DNA from: Otatea glauca
Lineage: Eukaryota; Streptophyta; Magnoliopsida; Poales; Poaceae
Assembly (NCBI GenBank): GCA_036346275.1
Contig: JAYEVK010000196.1
Span: forward strand, 1-64,000
Length of the DNA: 64,000 bases
Direction: 5' to 3'
The first letter of the stretch is position 1; each line of letters begins with the position of its first letter. Positions 37,410 through 48,569 of the stretch are shown here, piece by piece. The notes under the pieces are model-generated. The model was given only the letters and a program-made list of their open reading frames with translations, had not been told where the DNA came from and made no database searches. Both the position numbers and the translations under genes were made by a program.

Positions 37410-39480
37410 AATAGATGCCGATCTTCCGCCTTCGAAGTCGAGGTGGTGGCTACGCCATGGAGCCGTGGAGAGTTCTTCAAGTGATTGGAGGCTTTGATCG
37501 TCCGCTTCTACCGAGGAAGCAATCGAACGCCAATCTGTGCATCGGGGTTCTTCTCGCAAGTCGATCATCTTCGCCGAGAGTGCGACGAGACCACCGCATC
37601 GATCCACATCACCGCCCGAGGTTCACTTACGAGGTCGGAGTTCAGAGGTCGCTAGACTTGTTTCACGACGGATCCGCCACGACCACGCCTACAAGCCGCG
37701 ACACGCGTGTTTCGACTTCACCGACAAAGGCGATTGTGGGCCAACGGATCGTGGAGGGGAGGTGCTACTCAAGACACCTTGCCGAAGTTCGCCACCACCC
37801 CGGAGGATCACCCGAGGGACATCGCGCAGAGCCGGAGACAGCGGTGAGGCGTTGAGAGTGGCGGAGCGAGAGCTTCAAAGACCCGTGACGCCGCAGCCAG
37901 AGTCACCTCGTGAGTTGGAGGAGGCCTGTGTAGCCGAGGAGATAGCGCACTGTGTCGCCCAGAGCCGGATGAGGTCACCAAGAAGAAGAAGAGGAAGAAG
38001 AAGACCCTAAGAGCGTGAGTGGGAGCCCGAGGAGCCAGCAGAGGGTCACTGTGATAGGTTCGCACCCATGCTGGCCCACCCACCGTGTATGCACTGGACG
38101 CCTCACCTGTGGTGGCTGGATGAGTGAGAGTCGGTCTTAGAGTTGTGTTGAGACTCGAGTGTTGAGTCGCGCCTTTGTTAGCCTTTTTCCTTTAGTAGAC
38201 GTTAAGGTTGCATGTTTAGTTTGGTTCTTAATTGTTTGTCGAGTGTGCAAAGATGTGTTGCAAAGCCCTTAGGCATTGTAAGCAACCATACCAAGTATTA
38301 ATAAAGATTATTTGTTGGGTTTAACCTGCTTCCCACCTTAGAAATTCTTGCATCTTATCTATGCTACATCTACCTTTCCTAACCCAAGAAGCAATCAAGT
38401 GATGGTGAACACCCGCAAAGAACAACGGAGCTTCAGAAGTGGTCCGCGCTGTGCAACAATCCCAACGAAGGAGCACCACCGCAACAAGCACCGCCAAAGG
38501 ATATGCGTAATTTGGGAGTTTTTCTCGCATGAGACTCGCTTGATGCGCATAATGATGTTAGATGACCAATATGGTCGCAGCCAACAACGCGCTGTCAGAT
38601 TAATAACGGCGACTCGCCCTTATTCCAAATTGTCGACTTTATGAGGACCCGACCGCCAACATTCTTGGGCAATGTCAACCCTTGAAGCGGATGATTGGTC
38701 GAGAACCATTGAGAGGAAGTTGTACATCACGCAATGTGAAGGGCATGAGAAGGTTCTTTATGCATCCCATCGCCTTGAGGAACAAATTGTAACGGTGGAG
38801 AACCATCGTGTATACCATGAGGCACCCATGGAAATCACGGGAAGAATTCGCAACGGCCTTTCGCCAATACCACGCACTGTAAGGAATGATGGACCCAAAA
38901 GGAAGAATTCGTGTATGCTTAAGCAAGGAGGCCAACCGTGGTCGACATTTGAACAAATTCACGCAGCTAGCTCGCTATGCTCCTCAAGATGTAGCGATGA
39001 ACAAGGCTAGGCAAGCCCCGATTCATGAAGGGATTAAACTCAGATCGCAAGTGGGACTGACACCCACACTTTTCCGCATTTTCAAGAATTGGTAAACAAG
39101 GCTTTGATTCTCGAGGATAAGCGCAGGAGCTTGGGGAAATTGCAAGCGCTTGATGACTAACCTGTGGACGCCTAACCACCGCGAATGAGGATGACCCCGC
39201 AACAGCTTGCTAAGTTTCAACCGCAAGTCGTTAACAAACCAAAGAACACCGCACCGTGACCACCGTGACAGAGTTATCGACGCCCAAGGTAACAATGCTC
39301 AAGGGGAGAGTAGCAACCACCGTAAGGTGCTACAGCTTGCAATGAGTCAGCATTATGCCAACAGATGTCACCAGAAGGAGGTATCACGCCAAAGGCGCTT
39401 CAACCTTGGGACGACACCGCTAAGGCGCCATGACGGAGCAAATCGAGGAGCTAGACAGTGAGCAACGCCAAGCTACTATT
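37410..39480 (+). pseudogene. Gag region of the outer element
   Basis: The N-terminal part (37415-38010) is open in two overlapping frames of 146 and 157 codons and parallels 28490-29140 of the inner element. The capsid part (38620-39130) shows STLEADDWSRTIERKLYITQ and CEGHEKVLYASHRLEEQ, then SLCSSRCS (a frameshifted LARYAP block) and NKALILEDKR in pieces. The knuckle CNESAHYANRCHQKE is readable at about 39334-39379. Read together, the inner and outer copies allow the family Gag to be recognised although neither is open. Confidence 0.8.
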
Positions 39481-39529
39481 TGAGGCGAGTCAACCACATC
39501 ACCGCCGATGGAGCCTGTGAAGCATCAAA

Positions 39530-40010
39530 GGCCAGATCGGGTAAGTTTTTGTAAACTCAAGACTGCAATAAGATTATTTGATTCAGAGCTTCAGATTCAT
39601 TTGTCTCTCGAGCTTTTGCATCCGAAAATGGTTTGAACATAAAAATCTTAAGTGTGATGCTAGTCCAAGCCCTGTGATCCGAAAGTTAAGATCTAACCTT
39701 GATGTTTGGGGTAAAGCTAAAAATTAATGGGGTAGAGTTCCCAGCTTAACTTGATTATTCTAGATGCCCAAGTTTTAGATGTTATCTCAGATGGATTGGT
39801 TAACCAAGCATAAGACAAGATTGATTGCGGTCAAAGGATTGTATCCATTGAGAGCCCTAGAGGAGAAAAGGTGGAATTCTCGAGCTTACATCGCTTGTAG
39901 GGTCAATTAATTGTTAATAGCGTGAAAGCCACAAGATAGAGGACGTGCTGGTCGTGGAATATCCAGATGTATTTCCGAGGATCTACCGAATGCCGCTGCA
40001 TCGTGACATC
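39530..40010 (+). pseudogene. Protease region of the outer element
   Basis: The active-site block at 39577-39600 reads LFDSELQIHL: TTCAGAGCT where the family has a GGA glycine codon, consistent with loss of two bases from TTCAGGAGCT-like sequence. Downstream, SPRGEKVEFS and the DVFPRIYRMPLHRDIEVCH block (39966-40022) mark the end of protease and the approach to RT. Confidence 0.7.
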
Positions 40011-40019
40011 GAAGTTTGT

Positions 40020-40570
40020 CATTGAGTTAGTCCCGCACAAAGACCAATAGCAAAAAGACCTTATCGATGCCTACCAATGAGTTGGTGGAAATGAAGAAGC
40101 AGATCGACGAGTTATTAGAGAAGGGTTTTATAAGACCAAGTTCGCCGCCATGGGGAGCGCAGCTTTGTTTGTCGTGAAAAAGGATGGAAGCCTTAGAATG
40201 TGTATTGATTACCGCACTTAATGAAGTGACGATTAAGAATAAGTATCCGCTGCAAGGATTGATGATCCGCTCGACCAGCTTGAGAGGAGCCGAGTTTTCC
40301 AAGATAGACCTTCGCTCCGATATCATCAACTAAAGATTCGGCGAAGATGTTCCAAAGACCGCATTTTCTTCAAGATACTGGACATTATGAGTTCACGGTC
40401 ATGTCTTTTGATTGACCAATGCGCCAAAGATATTTCATGAACTTGATGAATAAGAATTTCATGGAATACTTGGACAAGTTTGTTGTTGTGTTCATAGATG
40501 ATATTTTGGTATATTCAAAGACCAAGCAGAGCACGCAAATCATCCGAGGCTAGTATTGAAAAGTCTCGTG
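40020..40570 (+). pseudogene. Reverse transcriptase of the outer element
   Basis: Blocks in order and in mixed frames: ELVEMKKQIDELLEKGFIRP (40080-40139), FVVKKDGSLRMCIDYR-like, NEVTIKNKYPL (40216-40250), DVPKTAFSSRY-like, and NKNFMEYLDKFVVVFIDDIL (40449-40508) with the FIDD catalytic aspartates, then VYSK. Same family as the inner element's RT. Multiple short frameshifts. Confidence 0.85.
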
Positions 40571-40639
40571 AGCAAAAATTGATGCTAAATTCAAGAATGC
40601 GACTTTTGGAAGGAAAAGGTGGAATTTCTGGCCATGTCA

Positions 40640-41240
40640 TGATCGCAGTAGGAGTTGTCACGACCCAAGCAAAGTGGAGGCAGTGTTGCATTGGGAGCAA
40701 CCAAAGTCCGCCACTCAAGTCCGTAGTTTTCGGGAATGGCAGATATTATCGCGGTTCATAGAAGGATTTTCGACGATTACGAGACCTCTTACTCGCTTGT
40801 TGAAAAAGGAAAAGAAATTTTCATGGACGCCAGACAGATAAGAGTTTTGAGGAATTAAAGAAGCGCTGACAACACCTTGTTGGTTTTGCCTAATGTTGAG
40901 AATAGCTTTGATATATATCAGGATGCGCCAAGACAGGTCTTGATGCGATTGATGCAAGAGGGTAAAGTGGTCGATATGTGTCAAGGCGCTTAAGACCACA
41001 TGAAGGGAATTATCCTACGATGACTTGGAATTGGCCGTGGTGCATGCCTTGAAATTGTGGCGCCATTATCTCATGGGAAATAGATGAGATATATACGTAC
41101 CACAAGAGTTTGAAATATATCTTCACCCAAATGATCTTAACATGAGGCAAAGGAGATGGTTGAACCGATCAAGGATTATAATATGGGAATCCACTACCAT
41201 CCAGAAAGGCTAATGTAGTGGTCGATGTCTTGAGTCAGAA
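40640..41240 (+). pseudogene. RNase H domain of the outer element
   Basis: The tether KKEKKFSWTP (about 40804-40833) leads to an ELKKALTTPCWFCL-like stretch and to FDIYQDAPRQVLMRL (about 40909-40955), in which the catalytic Asp block DAS is read as DAP. HALKLWRHYLMGNR (41042-41085) and the YKSLKYIFTQ-like block follow. The layout equals that of the inner element. Confidence 0.75.
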
Positions 41241-41459
41241 ACCATGTTGCAAACATGATGGTACAGAAGATCAATCTGAGTTGTGTAAGGAGTTTCAAAA
41301 GTTAAAATTGGAAATGGTTCCGTATGATTTATAGTCGCTGAAGTAAGGCCGACGCTTGAAGATCGATTTGGGAAGGGCAAAGGATGATAAGAAAATCAAC
41401 CGAATCAAAGCTAAAAAGGATGAAGGATTAGCGCAGATTTTACTATGGATAGCCGGGTA

Positions 41460-42440
41460 CCATGTGGTTCAAGGCTCGATTTGTGTGCCAAATGCATCGA
41501 GCTTAAGTAGTTGATTTTGGAAGAGGCTCACGATTCCAAGTATTCAATCCATCCAGAAGCGCCAAGATGTACCAGACTTAAGGGAGAGGTTTGTGGCCGA
41601 ATATGAAGCGTGAAGTTGCCGAGCATGTTGCCTTATGTGATATATGCCGAGAGTTAAGGCAATACACCGTAGACCTGCAGGATTACTACAACTGCTAAAA
41701 GTTCCAGAATGGAAATGGGAAGAAATCGGTATGGATTTCATCACGGTTGCCAAGAACCCAAAGTGGGTATGATTCTATATGGGTTATCGTGGATCGACTT
41801 ACCAAAGTTGCTCACTTCATTCCACCAAGACAACTTACTCAGAGACCTTAGCGTAATCCATACATAGCCGTAATTGTGTGTTTGCATGAGGTACCAAAGA
41901 AAATAGTGTCGCATGTGAGGTACCCGCCCATTTCGAGATTTTGGGATAAATTGCATGAAGCCATGGGAACGCTGCTTGAACTTCAAAGACGGGATATCAC
42001 CCGCAGATCGATGGTCAAACAGTAAAGGGTAAATCAAATTTCGAGGATATGTTAAGGGCTTGTGCATTAGCCTATACTACATCATGGGATAAATGTTTGC
42101 CATATGCGTAGTTCAGTTATAACAACAGCTACTGTGCTAGTTTGCGATGTCACCATTCAAGCTTTATATGGTCGTGCTCGCCGCACTTCACCGAATTGGA
42201 ATGAGACAGGGAGCGATGATATTTGGCCCTAATATTCTTAAGGAAGTCAAGAGCAAGTTGCCATGATAAGAGATAGGTTGAAAATAGCGCAATAAGACAA
42301 AAAGTTATGCGATAATCGACGCCGTGATTTGAGTTTCAACCCGATGATTTCGTATCTTAGGTTACCCTCTAAAAGGAGTTAAAAGGTTCCACGCTAAAGG
42401 AAAGCTTGCCCCAAGATATGTTGGACCGCTCAAAATTTTG
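41460..42440 (+). pseudogene. Integrase of the outer element
   Basis: The zinc-binding region (EEAHDSKYSIHP, 41521-41556, then YQT-RER-WPNMKREVAEHVAL) is followed by VPEWKWEEIGMDFITVAKNP (41702-41761) with the first core Asp, then YDSIWVIVDRLTKVAHFIP (about 41768-41824). The SDRG site near 41908 is altered (GTCGCATGTGAGGTACC). ATSWDKCLPYA follows near 42085-42110. After it, PRYVGPLKI-like coding (42413-42440) is the GPF/Y-type motif found in chromovirus integrases. Confidence 0.8.
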
Positions 42441-42572
42441 AGCCATCGAGGGAGGTTGTTTATCGCTTGAATTGCCGCACTACTAGCAAAGGCATGATGT
42501 GTTCCATGTGTCTCACCAAGAAGTGTCTTCTAAAAGCCGAGCAGATGCCTTTGGGAGAGATTGAATTGCAAA

Positions 42573-42730
42573 AAGATTTGACCTACAAGGAGCAACCAAT
42601 CAGAATCCTGGATGTTATGGACCGCAAGACGAGGACCAAGTCAGCCTGCTTTTGTGGTTCAAGGAGCAACCATTCCGAGAATGAGGCAACCTGGGAGCGT
42701 GAAGAGGATCTCAAGTCGAACTTCCAAACC
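42573..42730 (+). CDS. Chromodomain of the outer element
   Basis: The open frame contains DLTYKEQPIRILDVMDRKTR (42576-42635), then TKSACFCGSRSNHSENEATW and EREEDLKSNF. This is the group-type plant chromodomain with one aberrant stretch (ACFCGSRS instead of the usual VKVQWS), probably a compensated frameshift. It lies at the integrase C terminus and ends just before the polypurine tract. Confidence 0.85.
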
Positions 42731-42771
42731 TATTCCCTAGTCAGCCTTGAATCTCGGGGTGAGATTCTCGC

Positions 42772-42783
42772 TATGGGGAGGTT
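42772..42783 (+). promoter_or_regulatory. Polypurine tract of the outer element
   Basis: TATGGGGAGGTT adjacent to the LTR start TGTAACATCCC at 42784. Confidence 0.72.
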
Positions 42784-42888
42784 TGTAACATCCCAAAAAT
42801 TTGACCTATAATTTCGCTCACGTGCATTTTTGTGATTTTCTGAATTTATTGGATTTTTCCAGAAATTATTTGAATTTATTTTAATTAA
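42784..42888 (+). repeat. Outer element 3' LTR, first part
   Basis: 105 bases identical in layout to 22428-22532 (TGTAACATCCCAAAAATTTG...TTTTAATTAA), then interrupted by the CACTA element after the TAA target site. Confidence 0.92.
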
Positions 42889-42899
42889 CACTACTACAG

Positions 42900-43074
42900 A
42901 ATGGTACATCACTATCACTTCATCTGTGTCGGTTCTTAAGTTTTTTGAAAGAAACGATTGTGATAGATGACTTAGGAGAGGCATTAATCATAATCACTAT
43001 CGGTTCTCAGGTTCGAAGTGATAGTAATGTAGCACTGGGAACATTACAATCGGTTCTTATGCGAGAAGTGATAG
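42900..43074. repeat. Left subterminal repeats of the CACTA element, outer block
   Basis: Short inverted and direct units around ATCACTATCGGTTCTCA, GTTCGAAGTGATAGT and CAATCGGTTCTTATGCGAGA alternate to form hairpin-like pairs. The array is cut by the solo LTR at 43075 and resumes at 44354. Confidence 0.8.
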
Positions 43075-44353
43075 TGTAGGATCGATATACACTAAACTAG
43101 CAATCAGAGGGGGGGTGAATGATTGCGCGGAAGCTAAAACTAAAATTTTGATCTACTAAAAATTCACCCCAATTCGGACTCAAATAATTGCTTCGTATTC
43201 AACAAAACAGAGTAGATGCATTCGGTAAATCGCTAATACCCGGAGATCCAACCGTCGGATTGACCTGAAATTTGAACTGTAGAAACTAGATTCCAATACG
43301 AATCTAACAAAAAGAATCAGCTCGATCGGACATACAGATCAAAAGTTATTAAACTCGCAAGCATGCTGTGATAGATTATGACGAGAATTGACTAAACCCT
43401 AATTTCGTGATTAATCACAATCTACAAAAGATTAACCAACGAAACTTTCAGGAACTCTAAGTTGATACTCTAGAAAGTTTTGATGGATCAAATCAAGATT
43501 AAACACGTTAAATCAAGAGAGACAATGAATCAATCTACTAAATCAAACCGAGCAAACAAACTAAAATTCGTAACATCAGAGCAAACCACGCACGAACAAA
43601 CCGTAAACCGAGCGGTCAGATGAACAAAGAATCGCGCATGAACAGAGCAAAAAGCTTAATCATCAGAAGCGTGGATGTTTATCGTAGCCTCGCGATTTTC
43701 CTTCGCTTCGCCCGTCACGCAAGGAACTCCAGCGCAAGAAGAAATTGATTTTATTTCTTTTGTCTAATTTGGTTAGAGTACTCCAAACAAAAGAGTACAA
43801 ACCCTAAAACCTAGTTTTCATCTAAACAGAGACACTCTCTCCTATTTATAATGAGCACAGTTCAGATGCATATCCATCCGCCCAACATAGCCCAATACAT
43901 GCAAACCGCCCTAATCAATTATAATCGCACGCGGACGGCCCACCCGCCGCACAAGGTGACTAACTCAATTTCTATGTGCACCGCTCTTCAGCCCGAACGC
44001 CCCGCATGACATCCTTGACCACTAAGACCTCGCCTCTCCTCGAACCTAGTCCCAACCTCGCCTCCATGAACCTAGTTCCGTCCCGCCATCGACCACGCTC
44101 GCCTCAAGCAACACCGCACATGAGTAAACAAGAAACAACTCCGAGCACAAGTCCACGACTTGACTCAACATCAATCCATGCAACCACTCACACGAGCGCA
44201 TTGCATAAAGCAAAACCATTACCATGCTATCACAAGCATATCAAGTAAACATCTCAAACAAAGATATGCAAAAGCACCACACATGCCATGAGCACAACCA
44301 CTTTGCAATGCCAATTTCATCACTAAGCCAATTTTTCAAAGACATGATCTTAC
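43075..44353 (+). mobile_element. Solo LTR nested inside the CACTA element
   Basis: A 1.28 kb block breaks the subterminal repeat array. It starts TGTAGGATCGATATACAC and ends GATCTTAC, giving inverted ends TGTA-GATC/GATC-TTAC(A); the terminal A is missing, as expected if CAG was read CG. The five bases GATAG occur on both sides (43070-43074, 44356-44360), within a longer GTGATAG match, although GTGATAG is also part of the repeat array. No coding is apparent and the superfamily is undetermined. Orientation is assumed. Confidence 0.65.
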
Positions 44354-44745
44354 GTGATAGTGATAGCATTATCATCACTATCGGTTTTCATAATAAGCGT
44401 TATAGTGATGAGAGACATACATCACTATCGGCTCTTATTTAAGAAGCGATAGCGATGATAATGCACATCACTATCGCTTCTCACAAAAGAACTCGAGAGT
44501 GATGAAGCAACGCGCTTATCACTATCCGCTCTTTGTGAGAAGCGATAGCGATGTAGATTATCATCACTATCGCTTCTAAATAAGAACCGATAGTGATGTG
44601 TACGCGCTCATCACTATCGCGCTTATGTGCGAACCGACAGATGACTATGATAATCACTATCGCTGTCTTGTAAGAACCGATCGCGGATGTGATGATCACA
44701 TCACTATCGCTTTTATATGAGAACCGATAGTGATGTACCCGTTAG
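44354..44745. repeat. Left subterminal repeats of the CACTA element, inner block
   Basis: About ten units of CACTATCGCTTCT and AAGCGATAGTGATG-type sequence alternate between strands with a spacing of roughly 35-40 bases. This is the transposase-binding architecture of CACTA ends. Spacers differ from each other, but units are inverted with respect to one another, unlike a CRISPR array. Confidence 0.82.
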
Positions 44746-45890
44746 GTTATTTATACCACTCAAACCAACTCTTCTCTCGCTATTGTTCCAGAGGGGTTTC
44801 TCCGCCACCGTAAAAAATAGCTCATATTCTCGTGGGTTGGAAGCAATACTTGGGTGAGAAAATTTGAAACTCAAGGTGGGTGTTAAGAGGGTAAATTTGA
44901 AGCCCTAACTTGAGGAGATTTCTCATTTTGCATAATTTGTGGTTTTTCAAATGTGAGCATTCCTTCAAACCCCTTTAATTTTGTACTATGTAATTTTGAT
45001 ATGTCGCAAGAAAGTTTAGATTGCACTGGTATTGTGTATATCCTATCGATTTCACACCCTTTATTCACAAGCATGTACACATGTATTTAATTATCTTAAT
45101 TTGTAGTGCTTTGATGTTAATATGGAATTATTATTGTCGCCACCGATGAATGCTAGAGTTTAGGTGCGGAATCGCTATTCTCGCTCGAGGATGCTTGTTT
45201 ATAAATATACCGAACTAAATGGCATATTTATGTTTAGCAGCAATCAATTGTCCACGTTTGATAGCTGAGGATATGTAGCCGCAAGTTCTCGAAGTTATGT
45301 TGTACAACTACAGAGTAGAGATTTCTGTGAGCGTATTCTCGATATTCTCCGCATACACACCCTCTGACCCGCTGTCTAGACGTATATGGAGAATAGCGGA
45401 GATGTCACAAATTTTCTCTCGAGTTGTACAACGGCTTAGGAACTTGCTCAACCACATATCCTCGAATGGGATTAGACCAAACCTATTTAGAGATTAGAGT
45501 CATCGCTGATACCCTTGTATTGTTTCGCTGTAGTCAAAAGATCCAGTAGGCTAACGCACTCATATAATTAGATTGTTTGATATCATTGTTCATGTTAAAA
45601 ATGTATGTCTCTTATCTAGGAAATTGAAGCTCTAAACTGTGGAAGAATCTAGGTATCGATCGGGAGTACATATTTCATATATGTTGCATGAAATTGTCAT
45701 CTATTTTGCAAAGGTAATATTAATCAAATATGTTTCTCAAAATTCTAATAATTTCAATAACGAACGAAAATGTTATGGCATTTTCTCTCTCCTCGATGAA
45801 ATGTCAAAATCTGTAACTTGCAGATTCTCAAAAAGGAATAGTGCAATGAACTACATTTGTGTTGGCTTTTTAAAAAAGTGATACAGATAT
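44746..45890. other. CACTA internal sequence with no recognised gene
   Basis: The stretch is AT-rich with intron-like pieces and small frames (45297-45497, 45639-45881) that match nothing I know. A 5' leader of the element's gene may start near 44760 (TTCCAGAGGGGTTTCTCCGC), by position only. Confidence 0.4.
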
Positions 45891-46290
45891 TGAGCTTATC
45901 GTTGTCTGCTTTCCTAAAATAAGCGATACCGACATTATACACATCTCAGTTGTTTTTTTACAATAAGTTTATACTGATGACTATAAACATATGTGTCGCT
46001 TTTGTGTGAAAAAGCGACATCGATGTTGATTTACACATCCGTGTTCTGCTATTGTAAAAATGATATCAAGATTGACACATGCGGTTCGCTTTTAAAATAA
46101 GCTATACTGATGACTATAAATATCTGTGGTTTGCTTTTGTGTGAAAAAGCGATACCGATGTTGATTTACACATCCGTGGTCTGCTATTGTAAAAACGATA
46201 TCAAGATTGAAACATCCGCGGTCGGTTTTATTCAAGAAACGACACTGATATGTATATTATCGATCGGCTTCAAAAAAAACGATAATCGAT
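45890..46290. repeat. 131-bp tandem duplication with inverted motifs
   Basis: The sequence at about 45962-46090 recurs at 46093-46220. Shared phrases are ACTGATGACTATAAA, CGATGTTGATTTACACATCC and ACGATATCAAGATTGA. Within each unit GCTTTTGTGTGAAAAAGCGA forms a small inverted repeat. It resembles the subterminal repeats of a CACTA element but uses a different motif from 44354-44745, so it may mark a second, decayed CACTA end inside this one. Confidence 0.7.
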
Positions 46291-46299
46291 GACTCCTCG

Positions 46300-46680
46300 C
46301 CATTTATTTCCGTCGATTCAAAGTCGCTGCGCCGCAAAGATACTCTCATTAACCTAGCGAAAAGCCGCCTCGGCCGCCCACGCCACGCCCTACTCACACG
46401 CCACCACGCGCGCTCGACGCCCACTCCGACGCTCACTGACCCGCCTGACTCCGACCTGCTTCGACACGGCTGGCCTACTTCACGCACCCCCCGACCACGA
46501 CATTTACGACCACCCTACCTAGCTCCGACGCCCTCGACGCCTCACTGACTGACTCGACTCGACGTCCGACCTGCCTAACGACTTCACGCCACTCCGCCCC
46601 GCACTCCCGCGCTTCTCCAACCCGCACCGACGACCGCCGCCTCATTCCCGACGCCTCACGACCGACGCTCTATCTTCAGA
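46300..46680. other. C-rich low-complexity stretch
   Basis: The stretch is dominated by CGAC, CGCC, ACTGACT and CCGAC words with strong strand asymmetry (C over G). The minus-strand frame 46257-46487 is low-complexity and arginine-rich, so probably not coding. It could be a former GC-rich first exon or leader of the CACTA gene. Confidence 0.4.
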
Positions 46681-47500
46681 AATTTCTAAACCATCCTTTC
46701 TTCGTGATGTGAGTTGGCTTGATGTTCCTCACCGTAACACAAGATGAAATCAACAAGCTAGTTTCTAGCAAGATATAACTTCCGCCGCTGGGTTTTCTAC
46801 CATTCCAAAGAGTATCGAATAAGTTAAATATGCGCTGCTTTGTAGGTTCCTACTGCACTGCAAGCTTACTCGTGCTCCTCGATTCTGCTCCCACCACCGT
46901 GATGAGTCCTACACGGAGTGCAGAGCTCACGTAAAAGGACAAGCACGACACCAACAGTAACCACAAGAGGCCTCTCGAGATTCCTTCCGCCAAGAAGGCA
47001 AAGTCGATAAAGGCCACAAAGCCCTCGAGGTACTTGAAAAGCCAACTACCCTCACCTCAAGACTCCTTCCGCCCAGAAGAAAAGTCAAAGACAGCCACGT
47101 GCATATCCCTTATGATTTTAAGGCCTACGACATGGAAAGCCCCTGCTTGCATCCAACTTAACTAAATGGTCTAGGTGTGTGGACTCGCAAGTCTATGGAT
47201 GGTATATTGATAAGGTGAATGAGGAAGAGCGCCGAGTTGACTTCAATGTGATGTATAAAGGGTACATTTCCACCGTGGACGCAGAATGGGATATTCCCGT
47301 CGCTTTGAGGATCTGCTTTGTGTACCAATTAAAAGCCGCCGATATTTCTACTTTACGATCTTGGACGCCGTGGAGTATCGCACCATACAACATGAGCCGA
47401 TGACTTTATAGGATTTGCATTATATTTTCTAATTTCAACACGAAAGGTGGAGTTGAGACAATGGCCGTGACGAATCTAAACCAAGTTGGGTTCGCTGACT
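46680..47500 (+). pseudogene. Unrecognised exon-like segment upstream of the ULP1 relic
   Basis: A 74-codon frame (47179-47403) reads VYGWYIDKVNEEERRVDFNV, then MYKGYISTVDAEWDIPVALR, and looks coding. Upstream, LTVTQDEINKLVSSK can be read near 46725-46775. I do not recognise a family. Position suggests it was part of the same gene as the protease-like segment that follows. Confidence 0.4.
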
Positions 47501-48150
47501 TCGAGCTAGTGTCTCGCATCACCGCTAGGATACATCCGTGTTTGTTGTCGGGCTACGCCAAGAGGGTATTGCATAACTGAGTCGACGAAGGACTTCGCTA
47601 GATACTGCATTACGAGGAGTAAGTAGTACAAACCTTCAATTACTTGTACGCACTTAAACCGTGATGCGAACTTATTTCCTTGCACTACATTCCATTTAAT
47701 AAGCAACCATTGGGTTCTATTCGTCCTCATTCCGAGGAAAACACCTATATTTTTAACTCAATCAAGAAGAGACCGATGGCCTACGCGATCAAGTGTCCTT
47801 GCGTATAAGTAAGTACATTAACAGAACTCCAACACTTTCTGAATTTAACTATATTTTTTTACTCAATGGCATCTCTCCAATATATGTAGGGTTTCTGACT
47901 ATGTCGATGAAGGAGGGTCACATAATAACAAAAAGGGCAAGACTGGAGTATAAGAAATTCACTGCATGACAAGTGCCTAGCATATATACGCTTAATTTTT
48001 TTGACATCTAATCTTCGTGGTGTTAATTTCTTTTTCTTCACAAAGTGTCATCAATATATAAATATGACTGTATGGCTTCTATGTCATGCAACACATGTTG
48101 GTTGTGGTCATGCTCACACCTTTTTCCTAAGGTATATGTACATGCATACT
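47500..48150 (+). pseudogene. ULP1-like (C48) cysteine protease relic in the CACTA element
   Basis: Two diagnostic blocks are visible. FPCTTFHLISNHWVLFVLIP (about 47676-47740) carries the H-W of C48 SUMO-protease-like enzymes, and LYGFYVMQHM (about 48069-48100) has the shape of the C-G-F/Y-Y-V motif around the catalytic cysteine, which is not intact here (reads Y). YIFNSIKK between them matches the usual D-S-[LI] block with Asp replaced by Asn. ULP1-like domains are common passengers in plant CACTA and MULE transposons. The gene is interrupted by stops and probably introns. The family call is by motif only. Confidence 0.5.
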
Positions 48151-48569
48151 TAGCCTTTCACATACAAATTTTGAAACTTAAATTCATGCACTCATTTATG
48201 TTTTATGATGATCAATATCCCCAGAAGAGCTTAGACAAAGAAGCACTCAACAATTTACGAGATCACTTATGCCAATGGTACTGTTAGAAGTTATATCTGA
48301 GGACGGTAGGTTTAGAGATCCCAAGCGCCCTACTAGTCCATATGGAAACAATATTAATTGTATATGTCAATGTGATATATATGCACGGCATCGATTGTTA
48401 AGCATGTTTGTGTTTGTATGTTGTGAACGAATGGGCTATATGTATTGCAATTTACGATTCGTGTTCGTGAATGTGATAGGTGCATTCTGTGTTATGTATT
48501 GTCAATGTGATATATATATGCCCAATGTTAATATGTGTGTTATTTTGGATAATATGCAAAATTGAAACA

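Noticed and set aside
37415..38010. Host gene candidate with two overlapping frames of 146 and 157 codons
   Set aside because: It parallels 28490-29140 of the inner element in position and sequence, so it is the N-terminal gag region of a retrotransposon.
44354..44745. CRISPR-like array of short repeats
   Set aside because: Units alternate in orientation, vary in sequence and lie next to a CACTA terminus with a TAA target duplication, which is the normal subterminal repeat structure.
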